Shown in pieces: positions 1-8,817 of a stretch of 64,000 nt of DNA. The notes beneath the pieces are model-generated. The model worked only from the letters and a program-made list of their open reading frames with translations. It searched no databases and was not told the DNA's origin. Positions within the stretch are counted from its first letter, which is position 1; every line of letters starts with the position of its first letter. Origin of the DNA: Microbispora rosea subsp. aerata (lineage in GTDB: Bacteria > Actinomycetota > Actinomycetes > Streptosporangiales > Streptosporangiaceae); the NCBI RefSeq assembly GCF_014647835.1, contig NZ_BMPY01000038.1:1-64000 (forward strand). The letters run 5' to 3'. The position numbers and the translations under genes are program-made.

Positions 1-7
1 GATCTGC

Positions 8-2266
8 ATGGCCGAGGCCGAGCGGTTGATGGCCGCCCGGGACCGCATCAGCTGTGCGTTGTCGGAGCGGGTGGGGCGGGTGCACCGTGCGGGGGAAGCC
101 AAGCGGCATGGGCACGCCTCCACCCGCAGTTGGTTGCGCACCAGTGCGGGGATGACCACAGCCGGGGCGGGCCGGTTGCTCACCCTGGCCGTAGAGCTGG
201 CCCGCCTCCCGCAGGTGCGCGAGGCGTTCACCAAGGGGACCCTTGCGGCGGGGCTGGTAGAGGCCATCTGCACCGCCACCGCTCAGCTGACCGACGAGCA
301 AGCGAGGCTGGCTGAGCCGATCCTGCTGGAACTGGCGGGCAAGGCGGGCCCGGCGGAGGTGGCCAAGGCCGGGCGCTATCTGCGGGCGGTGCTCGACCCC
401 GACGGGGAGGAGCGGGACGAGCAGGCCGACTATGGGCGGCGGTTTCTGCGGGTGCGGCCGGGTGCGGGTGGCGGGATGGAGGGGGAGTTCTATCTGCCCC
501 GGGAGGCGGCGGCCCGGCTGCGGGCGTTGCTGGACGCCTACGCCAAGCCCAAGGCGGAGGGGGACGATCGGCCGTTGCGGGTCCGCTACGCCGATGCGTT
601 CATCGCCCTGCTGGAGGACAAGATCGTCACCGAGCTGCTGGTGCTGGTCAGCGCCGAGTCCCTCCCCGCCGACCCCGAACCCGATCATCCCGCCCGCGAC
701 CCCGAAGCCGAGCACGCCGAGAGCGCCGGCCACCCTGAGGGCGAGCGTCCTGATAGCACCGACCGCCCCGAGGCCGGGCACCCTGCCACCGCCCACCCCG
801 AGCGCACCGATCGCCCTGCCGCCGCAAGCCCTGCTTCCACCGGCCCCACCACAGACCACCCCGAGGCCGGGCACCCTGCCACGGCCCACCCCGAGCGCAC
901 CGGTCGCCCTGCCGCCGGAAGCCCTGCTTCCACCGGCCCCGCCACAGACCACCCCGAGGCCGAGCGTGCTGAGAGCACCGGCCACGCTGGGACCGACGCT
1001 GCCGCCGCGAACCTTCCCGGCCCTGCGAACGGCTTCGCCACTGACGCCGCAGTAAGGAATCCCGGCGGCGGCGACTGCCCCTGGACCTGCCGCCCCGTCA
1101 GTGACCACCTCCCTGTCGGCGACCTTCCTCGGGACACCGGAGGAGCTGCGGATGCGCGGGATGCCGAGGGCGCGTTGGACCGCCGGGGCGGCGAGGACGC
1201 CAGCGCCTCCGACAGCATCCGAAGCTGCGAGGCCCCGAGCGAGGCCGTTGACACCGGCGACTCTGCTCTGGGCCAGGCCGACGACACCATCCACCCCGCC
1301 TGGGACGGTGCCGGGAACCCGTGCAGCGTCGACCGCCCCGGGACCTGTTACTCCGCCACGGCCCACGCCGAGACCGGGCACGCCGAGAGTGCCGACCGCT
1401 CCGCGACCTTCGAGGCCGAGCGTGCCGCCAGTGGCCAAGAGCGGGAGGGCGCCCAGGACGCTGAAAACGCCGAGGCGATCGAAGACAGCGAAGCCGCTGA
1501 GGACATCGAAGACGGCAGGAGCCGTGAGGCGGCCCGGGAGGGCCGCCGGGCCGCCGTGCACGAAGGCGACGCTAAGGACATTCGGCGGCAGGGACACATG
1601 CAGGGGCAGGTGCCGCGCTCGGGAGAGCCGAGATGGGGCGAGGGGCGGCGATCGTGTGATCCGCCCGGGGATACCCGTGCCCATCACGCCCACGCCGGGC
1701 CTCGGCCCGCGGGGGAGATCCCGCATGGGCCGGGGCCGGAGCCGGGAGCACCGGGAACGGCACCGGGGCCGCTGTTCGGCACGGCGGCGGGCGCCGCGCC
1801 GGGTGCGGCGCGTGGATCAGCACCTGGATGGGGCTTGGGGGTGGGGGTGGTGCCTGGTCTGGTGCCGGGGTTGCTGCTGGCCACCGGGCAGGTGCTGCCC
1901 GTCTCCAGCGTGCACCGCCTGGCCCGCACCTCCACCCTCATGCGGATCGTCATGGACGCGCAGGGGCAGGTGCTCGACATGGGCCGCAAAGTCAGATTGG
2001 CCACCCCGGCCCAGCGCAGGGCGATCTTCACCCGCTACGCCACCTGCTGGGTCGACGGCTGCCCCCTCCCGGCGACCATGTGCCAGATCGACCACGCCGA
2101 CAACTGGAGCAGCGGCGGCCTGACCGACCTCAATCTGCTGGGGCCCGCGTGCCAGTTCCACAACCGCGACCGCTACCGCCACCCCGACCGCTACACCCGC
2201 CGCAAAGTCGGCAAAGACCGCTGGGCCTTCACCTACCACCGCCTCGGCAGCGCCCGGCGACTATGA
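8..2266 (+). CDS. DUF222 / HNH endonuclease domain protein (13E12-repeat family)
   Basis: Residues about 1-215 match the alpha-helical DUF222 domain of the actinobacterial 13E12-repeat family. A long Ala/Pro/Glu/His-rich linker (about 220-600) follows, and the last 110 residues form an HNH nuclease module with the CQIDHADNW core, then N and H in LLGPACQFHNRDR. Family members are usually 400-550 aa, so 752 aa is long; the excess is the repetitive linker, which contains a 31-residue tandem repeat. DNA cleavage is inferred from the HNH core; the cellular role of the family is unknown. The first ATG is 7 bases from the window edge and family members usually have more N-terminal sequence, so the true start may lie outside the window. 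The linker is open in several frames, as expected for low-complexity high-GC DNA. Confidence 0.85.
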   Translation: MAEAERLMAARDRISCALSERVGRVHRAGEAKRHGHASTRSWLRTSAGMTTAGAGRLLTLAVELARLPQVREAFTKGTLAAGLVEAICTATAQLTDEQARLAEPILLELAGKAGPAEVAKAGRYLRAVLDPDGEERDEQADYGRRFLRVRPGAGGGMEGEFYLPREAAARLRALLDAYAKPKAEGDDRPLRVRYADAFIALLEDKIVTELLVLVSAESLPADPEPDHPARDPEAEHAESAGHPEGERPDSTDRPEAGHPATAHPERTDRPAAASPASTGPTTDHPEAGHPATAHPERTGRPAAGSPASTGPATDHPEAERAESTGHAGTDAAAANLPGPANGFATDAAVRNPGGGDCPWTCRPVSDHLPVGDLPRDTGGAADARDAEGALDRRGGEDASASDSIRSCEAPSEAVDTGDSALGQADDTIHPAWDGAGNPCSVDRPGTCYSATAHAETGHAESADRSATFEAERAASGQEREGAQDAENAEAIEDSEAAEDIEDGRSREAAREGRRAAVHEGDAKDIRRQGHMQGQVPRSGEPRWGEGRRSCDPPGDTRAHHAHAGPRPAGEIPHGPGPEPGAPGTAPGPLFGTAAGAAPGAARGSAPGWGLGVGVVPGLVPGLLLATGQVLPVSSVHRLARTSTLMRIVMDAQGQVLDMGRKVRLATPAQRRAIFTRYATCWVDGCPLPATMCQIDHADNWSSGGLTDLNLLGPACQFHNRDRYRHPDRYTRRKVGKDRWAFTYHRLGSARRL
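761..961 (+). repeat. 93-bp tandem repeat in the DUF222-HNH linker
   Basis: Two nearly identical 93-bp units (761-853 and 854-946) and the start of a third (from 947) encode a 31-residue repeat beginning D(R/H)PEAGHPATAHPERT. The unit is a multiple of three, so copy-number change would keep the frame. The near identity of the two complete units suggests recent duplication. Confidence 0.9.
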
Positions 2267-2351
2267 GAGCCGCAGCGACTCGGATGACCAGGCGGCAGGG
2301 GAGGGGCCGAACTCGCCTGTCGCCGCCTCGGCAGCGCCCGGCGACTATGAG
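2239..2351 (+). repeat. Direct repeat of the HNH gene 3' end
   Basis: A 29-bp exact sequence that includes the last codons and TGA stop of the DUF222-HNH gene (2239-2267) recurs at 2323-2351. Sequence after each copy is similar but diverged (ATGACCA followed by GCGGC and GGGGA blocks). A shorter third match, CTATGAGCCACGG, lies at 2522-2534 and again precedes a related block. The region 2267-2715 therefore looks like decayed tandem copies of the gene tail. No gene is seen there. Confidence 0.75.
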
Positions 2352-2715
2352 CCACGGCGAGAGGAACGGCTCACATGACCAAGCGGCCGGGGAAGGCGCG
2401 GCGAGCCGGGGGCCACCGCGCTTGCCCGCATCGGATCGCGGGGGTGACCGGGCCTCGTGGTCACTTTGCACAACGCGGTCGCGATGGGCGGCGCGTTCAC
2501 CGTCTGGCGGGAGCCCTGCGGCTATGAGCCACGGGAGTTGGGGTCTCACACGACTGGGCGGCGGCAGCCGCGACCGGCGAGTCACCCTCGGCGTCGCGCT
2601 TACGGTCACTGGAGCCATCGGGGGACACCCGCGTGCCGGGAACGGGCGTGAACGCGGAGCGGCCCGGAGGGGCCGTCCGATCCCTCCGGGCCGCTCGTGG
2701 CAGCCCTTGCCCCCG

Positions 2716-3006
2716 CTACACGCCGGCGCGGGTGGGGCGGCGGATGTCGCTGGTCTGCTCCTGCCACTCGGGGGTCTCCTGCCCCTTCTCCTCGGTCATC
2801 TCCTCCATGCGCAGGGCGATCCCTATCGCGAAGAAGGTCGGCGCCCACTCGCCGACGAACAGCGCCCACCGGTCGGCGCGTTCGATGCCGGCGGCCTCGT
2901 ACTTGTTCGAGATGATCCATGAGGCGATCGACATGCCGATCGACCCCATGGCGGCGCTGTACATGTGGTTGGAGCGCAGTCCCATCTTGTGGAGTGTCTT
3001 GATCAT
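2716..3006 (-). CDS. Small conserved membrane protein
   Basis: The 96-residue protein has two hydrophobic stretches (about 16-33 and 55-66) separated by a charged loop with KYEAAGIERADRW, and a charged, Glu-rich C-terminal tail. It looks like a small inner-membrane protein. I recall similar short proteins with HMYSAAMGSIG and FVGEWAPTFFA blocks as conserved hypothetical proteins in actinobacteria, but no function is known to me. The ATG is preceded by an AGGGGG ribosome site at suitable distance. It is divergent from the polyphosphate glucokinase gene across about 150 bp that must hold both promoters. Confidence 0.75.
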   Translation of the reverse strand: MIKTLHKMGLRSNHMYSAAMGSIGMSIASWIISNKYEAAGIERADRWALFVGEWAPTFFAIGIALRMEEMTEEKGQETPEWQEQTSDIRRPTRAGV

Positions 3007-3153
3007 GCGTGTCCCCCTTGTGGTGGTTTGCCCCGATTTCGGGCGTACCCTGCCTGTCCCCCCGTAACCAGGCCGGGTCCAGGACGCCGTGCGATACTCG
3101 CCAGCGCGCATCAGGCGACGGTGAGAAGCTCCGCCGGACCGGGAGGGAACGCA

Positions 3154-3891
<738 letters not shown>

Positions 3892-4021
3892 GCGGACGCC
3901 GATCCGCGCGGCTTGAGCAATCGCCGGTCCCGCGCGGATCGAGCGAACGCCCGCGTCGCCGGGGTGGGCCACGGCCGCGTCGCCTACTCCGGCGCGAGCG
4001 ACCAGAGCGGCCGCCCCGCTC

Positions 4022-4039
4022 GCTTCCGAATTCGGAAGC
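4022..4039. promoter_or_regulatory. 18-bp perfect palindrome
   Basis: GCTTCCGAATTCGGAAGC is a perfect dyad about 190 bp upstream of the winged-helix gene and 70 bp upstream of the leader peptide. It is a candidate operator or the stem of a 5' structure. No matching second copy was noticed. Confidence 0.5.
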
Positions 4040-4069
4040 TGTCCTTCTCAGATATAACTCCCTTATTCC

Positions 4070-4086
4070 TACCTGGACACCAGGTA
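4070..4086. promoter_or_regulatory. Inverted repeat overlapping a -10-like box
   Basis: TACCTGG-ACA-CCAGGTA is a perfect 7-bp inverted repeat with a 3-bp spacer. Its right arm overlaps TAATAT (4084-4089), a plausible -10 hexamer for the leader-peptide transcript starting at 4109. An operator overlapping the -10 would fit repression, but the cognate regulator is unknown. Confidence 0.55.
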
Positions 4087-4108
4087 ATATCGCTGACATG
4101 ATGATTCC

Positions 4109-4180
4109 ATGAGGTCCTCGGGGAGGTTGACACAGCGCCGGCACGTCGACCTGCTGCGCGTCTGCGCCGCCGCCTGTTGA
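4109..4180 (+). CDS. Cys-containing leader peptide (RRHVDL type)
   Basis: This 23-codon ORF encodes a peptide with the block QRRHVDLLRVC and a final Cys codon just before TGA. Short actinobacterial ORFs with RRHVDL followed by Cys codons are known as putative leader peptides, several of them upstream of sulfur-assimilation or cysteine genes, where translation at Cys codons controls the downstream genes by attenuation. Here Cys is at positions 19 and 23. The palindrome GACCGCGGTC (4182-4191) follows immediately and the winged-helix gene starts 48 bp downstream. No strong ribosome site precedes the ATG. The assignment rests on the peptide motif and position. Confidence 0.65.
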   Translation: MRSSGRLTQRRHVDLLRVCAAAC

Positions 4181-4228
4181 CGACCGCGGTCACCGCCGTC
4201 CGGTACGCCACGAGGCAGGGAGAAGGGC

Positions 4229-4762
4229 ATGTCCCAGCAGAACGTGATCGATTTTGTGGAGCGCAGGCGCGAGCAGGGCCATGAGCCCGCCGAGCTGGGC
4301 CAGGGGTCCGTGCTCGGCGTGCTGCCGGTGCCGGAGACCGGCGCCGTGCTGATGATCGTGGGCTATCTCGTGCCTGCGGGGAACGTCGAGAAGGTGGGGA
4401 ACGCGGGAGAGGCGCCGCAGGCGTCGGTCGTCGCGGAGCGCGTGGAGACGCACCGGTCCGCCGACGGCGCGGACGACGAGCTGGTCCTGGACCGGACCGC
4501 GCGAGTGGCCCGCATCGGCGGCGAGGAGATCGAGCTGACCTTCCTGGAGTTCGAGCTGCTCGACTATCTCAGCTCGGCGCCGGGCCGGGTCTACAACCGC
4601 CGCCAGCTCATGGCGGCCGTGTGGGACCGGTACGACGACGAGGGCGGCCGCACGGTCGACGTGCACATCCTGCGGCTGCGCCGCAAGCTGGGCCGGCACG
4701 CGGGCAGGATCGTCACCGTCCGCAACGTGGGGTACAAGTATCAGCCGCCGCGCCGCCCCTGA
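4229..4762 (+). CDS. Winged-helix (OmpR-type) transcriptional regulator without receiver
   Basis: The C-terminal 95 residues form an OmpR/PhoB winged-helix DNA-binding domain: ELTFLEFELLDYL, NRRQLMAAVWDR, the recognition helix RTVDVHILRLRRKLG and the wing VRNVGYKY. The N-terminal about 80 residues are not a receiver domain: there is no acidic pocket or phospho-acceptor Asp. They are not recognised. It is therefore a single-domain regulator that probably does not depend on a histidine kinase. An AGGGAGAAGGG ribosome site precedes the ATG. It lies directly after the Cys leader peptide, which suggests that its expression is coupled to cysteine or sulfur status; this is inference. Confidence 0.85.
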   Translation: MSQQNVIDFVERRREQGHEPAELGQGSVLGVLPVPETGAVLMIVGYLVPAGNVEKVGNAGEAPQASVVAERVETHRSADGADDELVLDRTARVARIGGEEIELTFLEFELLDYLSSAPGRVYNRRQLMAAVWDRYDDEGGRTVDVHILRLRRKLGRHAGRIVTVRNVGYKYQPPRRP

Positions 4763-4834
4763 CCGGCCCGCCCGCGGGCCGCCGGAAAACGGCTGGCAGA
4801 TCGGCGGGGGGCGTTGCCTATCCTTGAGCACGGA

Positions 4835-7800
4835 ATGAACACGCTCGCCGATCTTCAGGCCCGCATCCCCGACCTGATGCTGCGCGACCAGCGCAGGCTG
4901 CGCCGCCGTCTCGACGGCATGCGCCGGGTCCGCGATCGCGCGGCACGCCAGGCCGTCGTCCAGCAGATCGCGGGGGACGTGGAGGCCGCGGAACGCCGCG
5001 TGGCCGCGCGCCGCGCGGCCGTCCCGGTGATCACGTACCCCGACGAACTGCCGGTCAGCCAGCACAAGGACGACCTGCTCAAGGCCATCAGAGACCATCA
5101 GGTCGTGATCGTGGCCGGTGAGACGGGCTCGGGCAAGACCACCCAGCTTCCCAAGGTCTGCCTGGAACTCGGCCGTGGCGTCCACGGGGTCATCGGCCAC
5201 ACCCAGCCGCGCCGCATCGCCGCCCGTACGGTCGCCGAGCGCATCGCCGAGGAGCTGTCGATCGAGCTGGGGGAGGCGGTCGGCTACAAGGTCCGCTTCA
5301 CCGACCACTCCAGCGACGGGACGCTGGTGAAGCTGATGACCGACGGCATCCTGCTCGCCGAGATGCAGACCGACCCGCTGCTGCTGCAGTACGACACGCT
5401 GATCATCGACGAGGCGCACGAGCGCAGCCTCAACATCGACTTCATCCTCGGCTACCTCAAGCAGCTCCTCCCCAAACGGCCCGACCTCAAGGTGGTCATC
5501 ACCTCCGCGACCATCGACCCCGAGCGGTTCGCCCGGCACTTCGCCGGTCCGGGCGGGGAGCCGGCGCCCGTGATCGAGGTGTCCGGCCGGACCTACCCGG
5601 TCGAGGTGCGCTACCGCCCGATCGGGGAGGACGACGACCAGACGCAGGCCATCGTCGACGCCGTGGACGAGCTGTGCGCCGAGGGGCCGGGCGACATCCT
5701 GGTCTTCCTCAGCGGCGAGCGGGAGATCCGCGACACCGCCGACGCGCTCAAGGGCCGCCCCGAGGAGGTCCTCCCGCTGTACGCGCGGCTGTCGGCGGCC
5801 GAGCAGCACCGGGTGTTCCAGCCCCATCGCGGCCGCAGGATCGTGCTGGCCACCAACGTCGCCGAGACCTCGCTGACCGTGCCGGGCATCAAGTACGTGA
5901 TCGACCCGGGCACGGCGCGCATCTCCCGCTACAGCCACCGGCTGAAGGTCCAGCGGCTGCCGATCGAGCCGATCTCCCAGGCGTCGGCCAACCAGCGCAA
6001 GGGCCGCTGCGGCCGTACGTCGGACGGCGTGTGCATCCGGCTCTACTCCGAGGAGGACTTCCTCTCCCGGCCGGAGTTCACCGACCCGGAGATCCTCCGT
6101 ACGAACCTGGCCAGCGTCATCCTGCAGATGGCCTCGCTGGGCCTGGGCGACATCGCGGCGTTCCCGTTCGTGGAGCCGCCGGACAGCCGCCAGATCAGGG
6201 ACGGCATCAACCTGCTGCTCGAGCTGGGCGCTCTCGCGGACAAGGGCGCCGGCCGGGAGGGCGGGAAGGGGCCGCAGCTCACCCCGCTCGGGCGCAAGCT
6301 GGCCCAGCTCCCGATCGACCCCAGGCTCGCCCGGATGGTGCTGGAAGCCGACAAGAACGGCTGCGCCCGCGAGGTGATGATCATCGCGGCGGCGCTGTCG
6401 ATCCAGGACCCGCGCGAGCGGCCGGCCGACAAGCAGCAGGCGGCCGACGAGAAGCACCGCCGCTTCGCCGACAAGGAATCCGACTTCCTGACCTACCTCA
6501 ACCTCTGGAACTACCTGCGCGACAAGCAGAAGGAGCTGTCGTCGAGCGCGTTCCGGCGGCTGTGCAAGGCCGAATATCTCAACTACCTGCGCGTGCGGGA
6601 GTGGCAGGACATCGACAGCCAGCTCCGCCAGGTGGCCAGGACGCTGAACATCGTGCCCAACAGCGTGCCCGCCGACCCCCAGCGCATCCACCAGTCGCTG
6701 CTGGCCGGGCTGCTGTCGCACATCGGCGTCAAGGACGTCGCCGACAAGCGCAGGCAGGACGGCCGCAGGCCGATCACGGAGTACATCGGCGCCCGCAACG
6801 CCCGCTTCGCCATCTTCCCCGGCTCGGCCCTGGCCAAGGCGCAGCCGCAGTGGGTGATGTCGGCCGAGCTGGTGGAGACCTCCCGGCTGTGGGCCCGGGT
6901 CAACGCCAAGATCGAGCCGGAGTGGATCGAGCCGCTCGCGCAGCACCTGATCAAGCGCACCTACAGCGAGCCGCACTGGGAGAAGGACCAGGCCGCCGTC
7001 ATCGCGCTGGAGAAGGTCACGTTGTACGGCGTGCCGATCGTGACCGAGCGGAAGGTCAACTACGGCCGCATCGACCCCGAGCTGAGCCGGGAGCTGTTCA
7101 TCCGCCACGCGCTGGTCGAAGGCGACTGGCGCACCCACCACAAGTTCTTCCACGACAACCGCAAGCTGCTGGAGGAGGTCGAGCGGCTGGAGGAGAAGGC
7201 CCGCCGCCGCGACATCCTCGTGGACGACGAGACGCTGTTCGACTTCTACGACCAGCGGATCCCGGCCGACGTGGTCTCGGGCAGGCACTTCGACAGCTGG
7301 TGGAAGAAGGCGTCGCGGGAGACGCCGGACCTGCTGACGTTCTCGCCGGAGATGCTGGTCAACGACAGCGCCGGGGTGAGCGCCAGGGACTACCCCGACG
7401 CCTGGCGGCAGAACGGCCAGCGGATGCGGCTGACGTACCGCTTCGAGCCCGGCGCGGTGCAGACGGGCGAGGCCGACGGCGTGACCGTCCACATCCCGCT
7501 GGCCGTGCTCAACCAGATCGACCCGACCGGCTTCGACTGGCAGATCCCCGGCCTGCGCGAGGACCTCGTCACCGCGCTCATCCGGTCGCTGCCGAAGAAC
7601 CTGCGGCGCAACTTCGTGCCCGCCCCCAACTACGCCAAGGCCGTGCTGGAACGCGTACGGCCCGGCAGCGAGCCGATCCTCGACGCGCTGGAGCGCGAGC
7701 TGCGGGCGCTGACCGGGGTGGAGATCCCGCGCGACGCGTGGGCCCTCGACCAGATCCCCGCCCACCTGCGGATCACCTACCGGGTGATCGACGACCGAAA

Positions 7801-8761
7801 GCGCACGGTGGACGAGGACAAGGACCTGGACGCCCTCAAGCGGCGGCTCGCGCCGAAGCTGCGCGCCACGCTGTCGAAGGCCGCCGACGACCTGGAACGC
7901 GACGGCCTGCGCGCCTGGACGATCGGCACGCTGCCGAAGGTGTTCGAGCAGGGCAGGCTGCGGGCCTACCCGGCGCTGGTGGACGAGGGCGCGAGCGTCG
8001 CGGTGCGGATGTTCGAGACCGAGCGCGAGCGCGACAAGGCCATGTGGGCGGGCACCAGGAGGCTGCTGCTGCTCAACGTGGTCAACCCGGCAAAGGCCAT
8101 CCTGCGGACCCTGACCACCGCGCAGAAGCTCGCCCTCAGCCGCAGCCCGCACGGCGGGGCCGCCGCCCTGTTCGACGACTGCACGGCGTGCGCCGCCGAC
8201 AAGCTGATGGCGCGGGCGGGCGGCCCGGTCTGGGACGAGGCCGGGTTCGAGCGGCTGCGCGACCACGTGCGGGCCGAGCTGTTCGAGACGACCGAGGAGG
8301 TCGTCGCGCGGGTGGAGCGCGTCCTGACGGTCTGGCACGCCGCGCAGAACCGGCTCGGCGCGCTGGGCGGCGGCGTGGCCGACCTCACCGCCGACATCGC
8401 CGACCAGCTCGACGGGCTGGTGCACGACGGGTTCGTCACCGAGACGGGGTACGACCGGCTGCCCGACGTGCACCGCTACCTGCGTGCCGTCGAACGCCGG
8501 CTCGACAAGCTCCCCGACGACCCCCGCCGCGACCGCGAGTGGATGCACCGGGTGCACGACATCGAGGACGAATACCGCGACCTGCTCGACCGGCTGAAGC
8601 CCGCCGAGCGGGAGGCGAAGGCCGTACGGGACATCCGGTGGATGATCGAGGAGCTGCGGGTGAGCTTCTTCGCCCAGCAGCTCGGCACCCCCACCCCGGT
8701 CTCCGAGAAGCGCATCCGCAAGGCCATGGAGCAGGCCGAGTCAGCCGTCCGGGGCGGGTGA
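4835..8761 (+). CDS. hrpA: ATP-dependent RNA helicase HrpA (DEAH-box)
   Basis: This is a large DEAH/RHA-family RNA helicase of 1308 residues, the usual length for HrpA. The Walker A GETGSGKT is at 95-102, DEAH at 192-195, and SATID (motif III) and the helicase C motifs (TNVAETSLT, QRKGRCGR) follow. The HA2/OB-like region and the long C-terminal DUF3418-type domain fill the rest. HrpA acts in the cytoplasm on RNA and has been linked in other bacteria to rescue of stalled or collided ribosomes. An in-frame TTG lies 21 bp upstream at 4814; the ATG at 4835 is preferred because family N-termini commonly begin near NTLADLQARIPDLM. Confidence 0.95.
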   Translation: MNTLADLQARIPDLMLRDQRRLRRRLDGMRRVRDRAARQAVVQQIAGDVEAAERRVAARRAAVPVITYPDELPVSQHKDDLLKAIRDHQVVIVAGETGSGKTTQLPKVCLELGRGVHGVIGHTQPRRIAARTVAERIAEELSIELGEAVGYKVRFTDHSSDGTLVKLMTDGILLAEMQTDPLLLQYDTLIIDEAHERSLNIDFILGYLKQLLPKRPDLKVVITSATIDPERFARHFAGPGGEPAPVIEVSGRTYPVEVRYRPIGEDDDQTQAIVDAVDELCAEGPGDILVFLSGEREIRDTADALKGRPEEVLPLYARLSAAEQHRVFQPHRGRRIVLATNVAETSLTVPGIKYVIDPGTARISRYSHRLKVQRLPIEPISQASANQRKGRCGRTSDGVCIRLYSEEDFLSRPEFTDPEILRTNLASVILQMASLGLGDIAAFPFVEPPDSRQIRDGINLLLELGALADKGAGREGGKGPQLTPLGRKLAQLPIDPRLARMVLEADKNGCAREVMIIAAALSIQDPRERPADKQQAADEKHRRFADKESDFLTYLNLWNYLRDKQKELSSSAFRRLCKAEYLNYLRVREWQDIDSQLRQVARTLNIVPNSVPADPQRIHQSLLAGLLSHIGVKDVADKRRQDGRRPITEYIGARNARFAIFPGSALAKAQPQWVMSAELVETSRLWARVNAKIEPEWIEPLAQHLIKRTYSEPHWEKDQAAVIALEKVTLYGVPIVTERKVNYGRIDPELSRELFIRHALVEGDWRTHHKFFHDNRKLLEEVERLEEKARRRDILVDDETLFDFYDQRIPADVVSGRHFDSWWKKASRETPDLLTFSPEMLVNDSAGVSARDYPDAWRQNGQRMRLTYRFEPGAVQTGEADGVTVHIPLAVLNQIDPTGFDWQIPGLREDLVTALIRSLPKNLRRNFVPAPNYAKAVLERVRPGSEPILDALERELRALTGVEIPRDAWALDQIPAHLRITYRVIDDRKRTVDEDKDLDALKRRLAPKLRATLSKAADDLERDGLRAWTIGTLPKVFEQGRLRAYPALVDEGASVAVRMFETERERDKAMWAGTRRLLLLNVVNPAKAILRTLTTAQKLALSRSPHGGAAALFDDCTACAADKLMARAGGPVWDEAGFERLRDHVRAELFETTEEVVARVERVLTVWHAAQNRLGALGGGVADLTADIADQLDGLVHDGFVTETGYDRLPDVHRYLRAVERRLDKLPDDPRRDREWMHRVHDIEDEYRDLLDRLKPAEREAKAVRDIRWMIEELRVSFFAQQLGTPTPVSEKRIRKAMEQAESAVRGG

Positions 8762-8777
8762 TCGAAACTCTCCGATG

Positions 8778-8809
8778 CGCCGGGCCGGCCTCGGCGGCAC
8801 GGCCCGGCG
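8778..8809. terminator. Bidirectional terminator hairpin
   Basis: A perfect 10-bp GC stem (CGCCGGGCCG / CGGCCCGGCG) with a 12-nt loop lies in the 56-bp gap between the convergent hrpA and gamma-glutamyltranspeptidase genes. There is no T-run, as is common in high-GC actinobacteria. Confidence 0.7.
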
Positions 8810-8817
8810 GCGGGGTT

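Noticed and set aside
685-1290. Long open frames on the opposite strand and in other frames across the DUF222-HNH linker
   Set aside because: They follow from the low-complexity GC-rich linker; their translations are Ala/Pro/Ser-rich, have no domain and lack ribosome sites.
4190-8557. A 1455-codon open frame antisense to hrpA
   Set aside because: It mirrors the strong third-position bias of the helicase gene. The translation is Val/Leu/Asp/Gly/His-biased without recognisable motifs.
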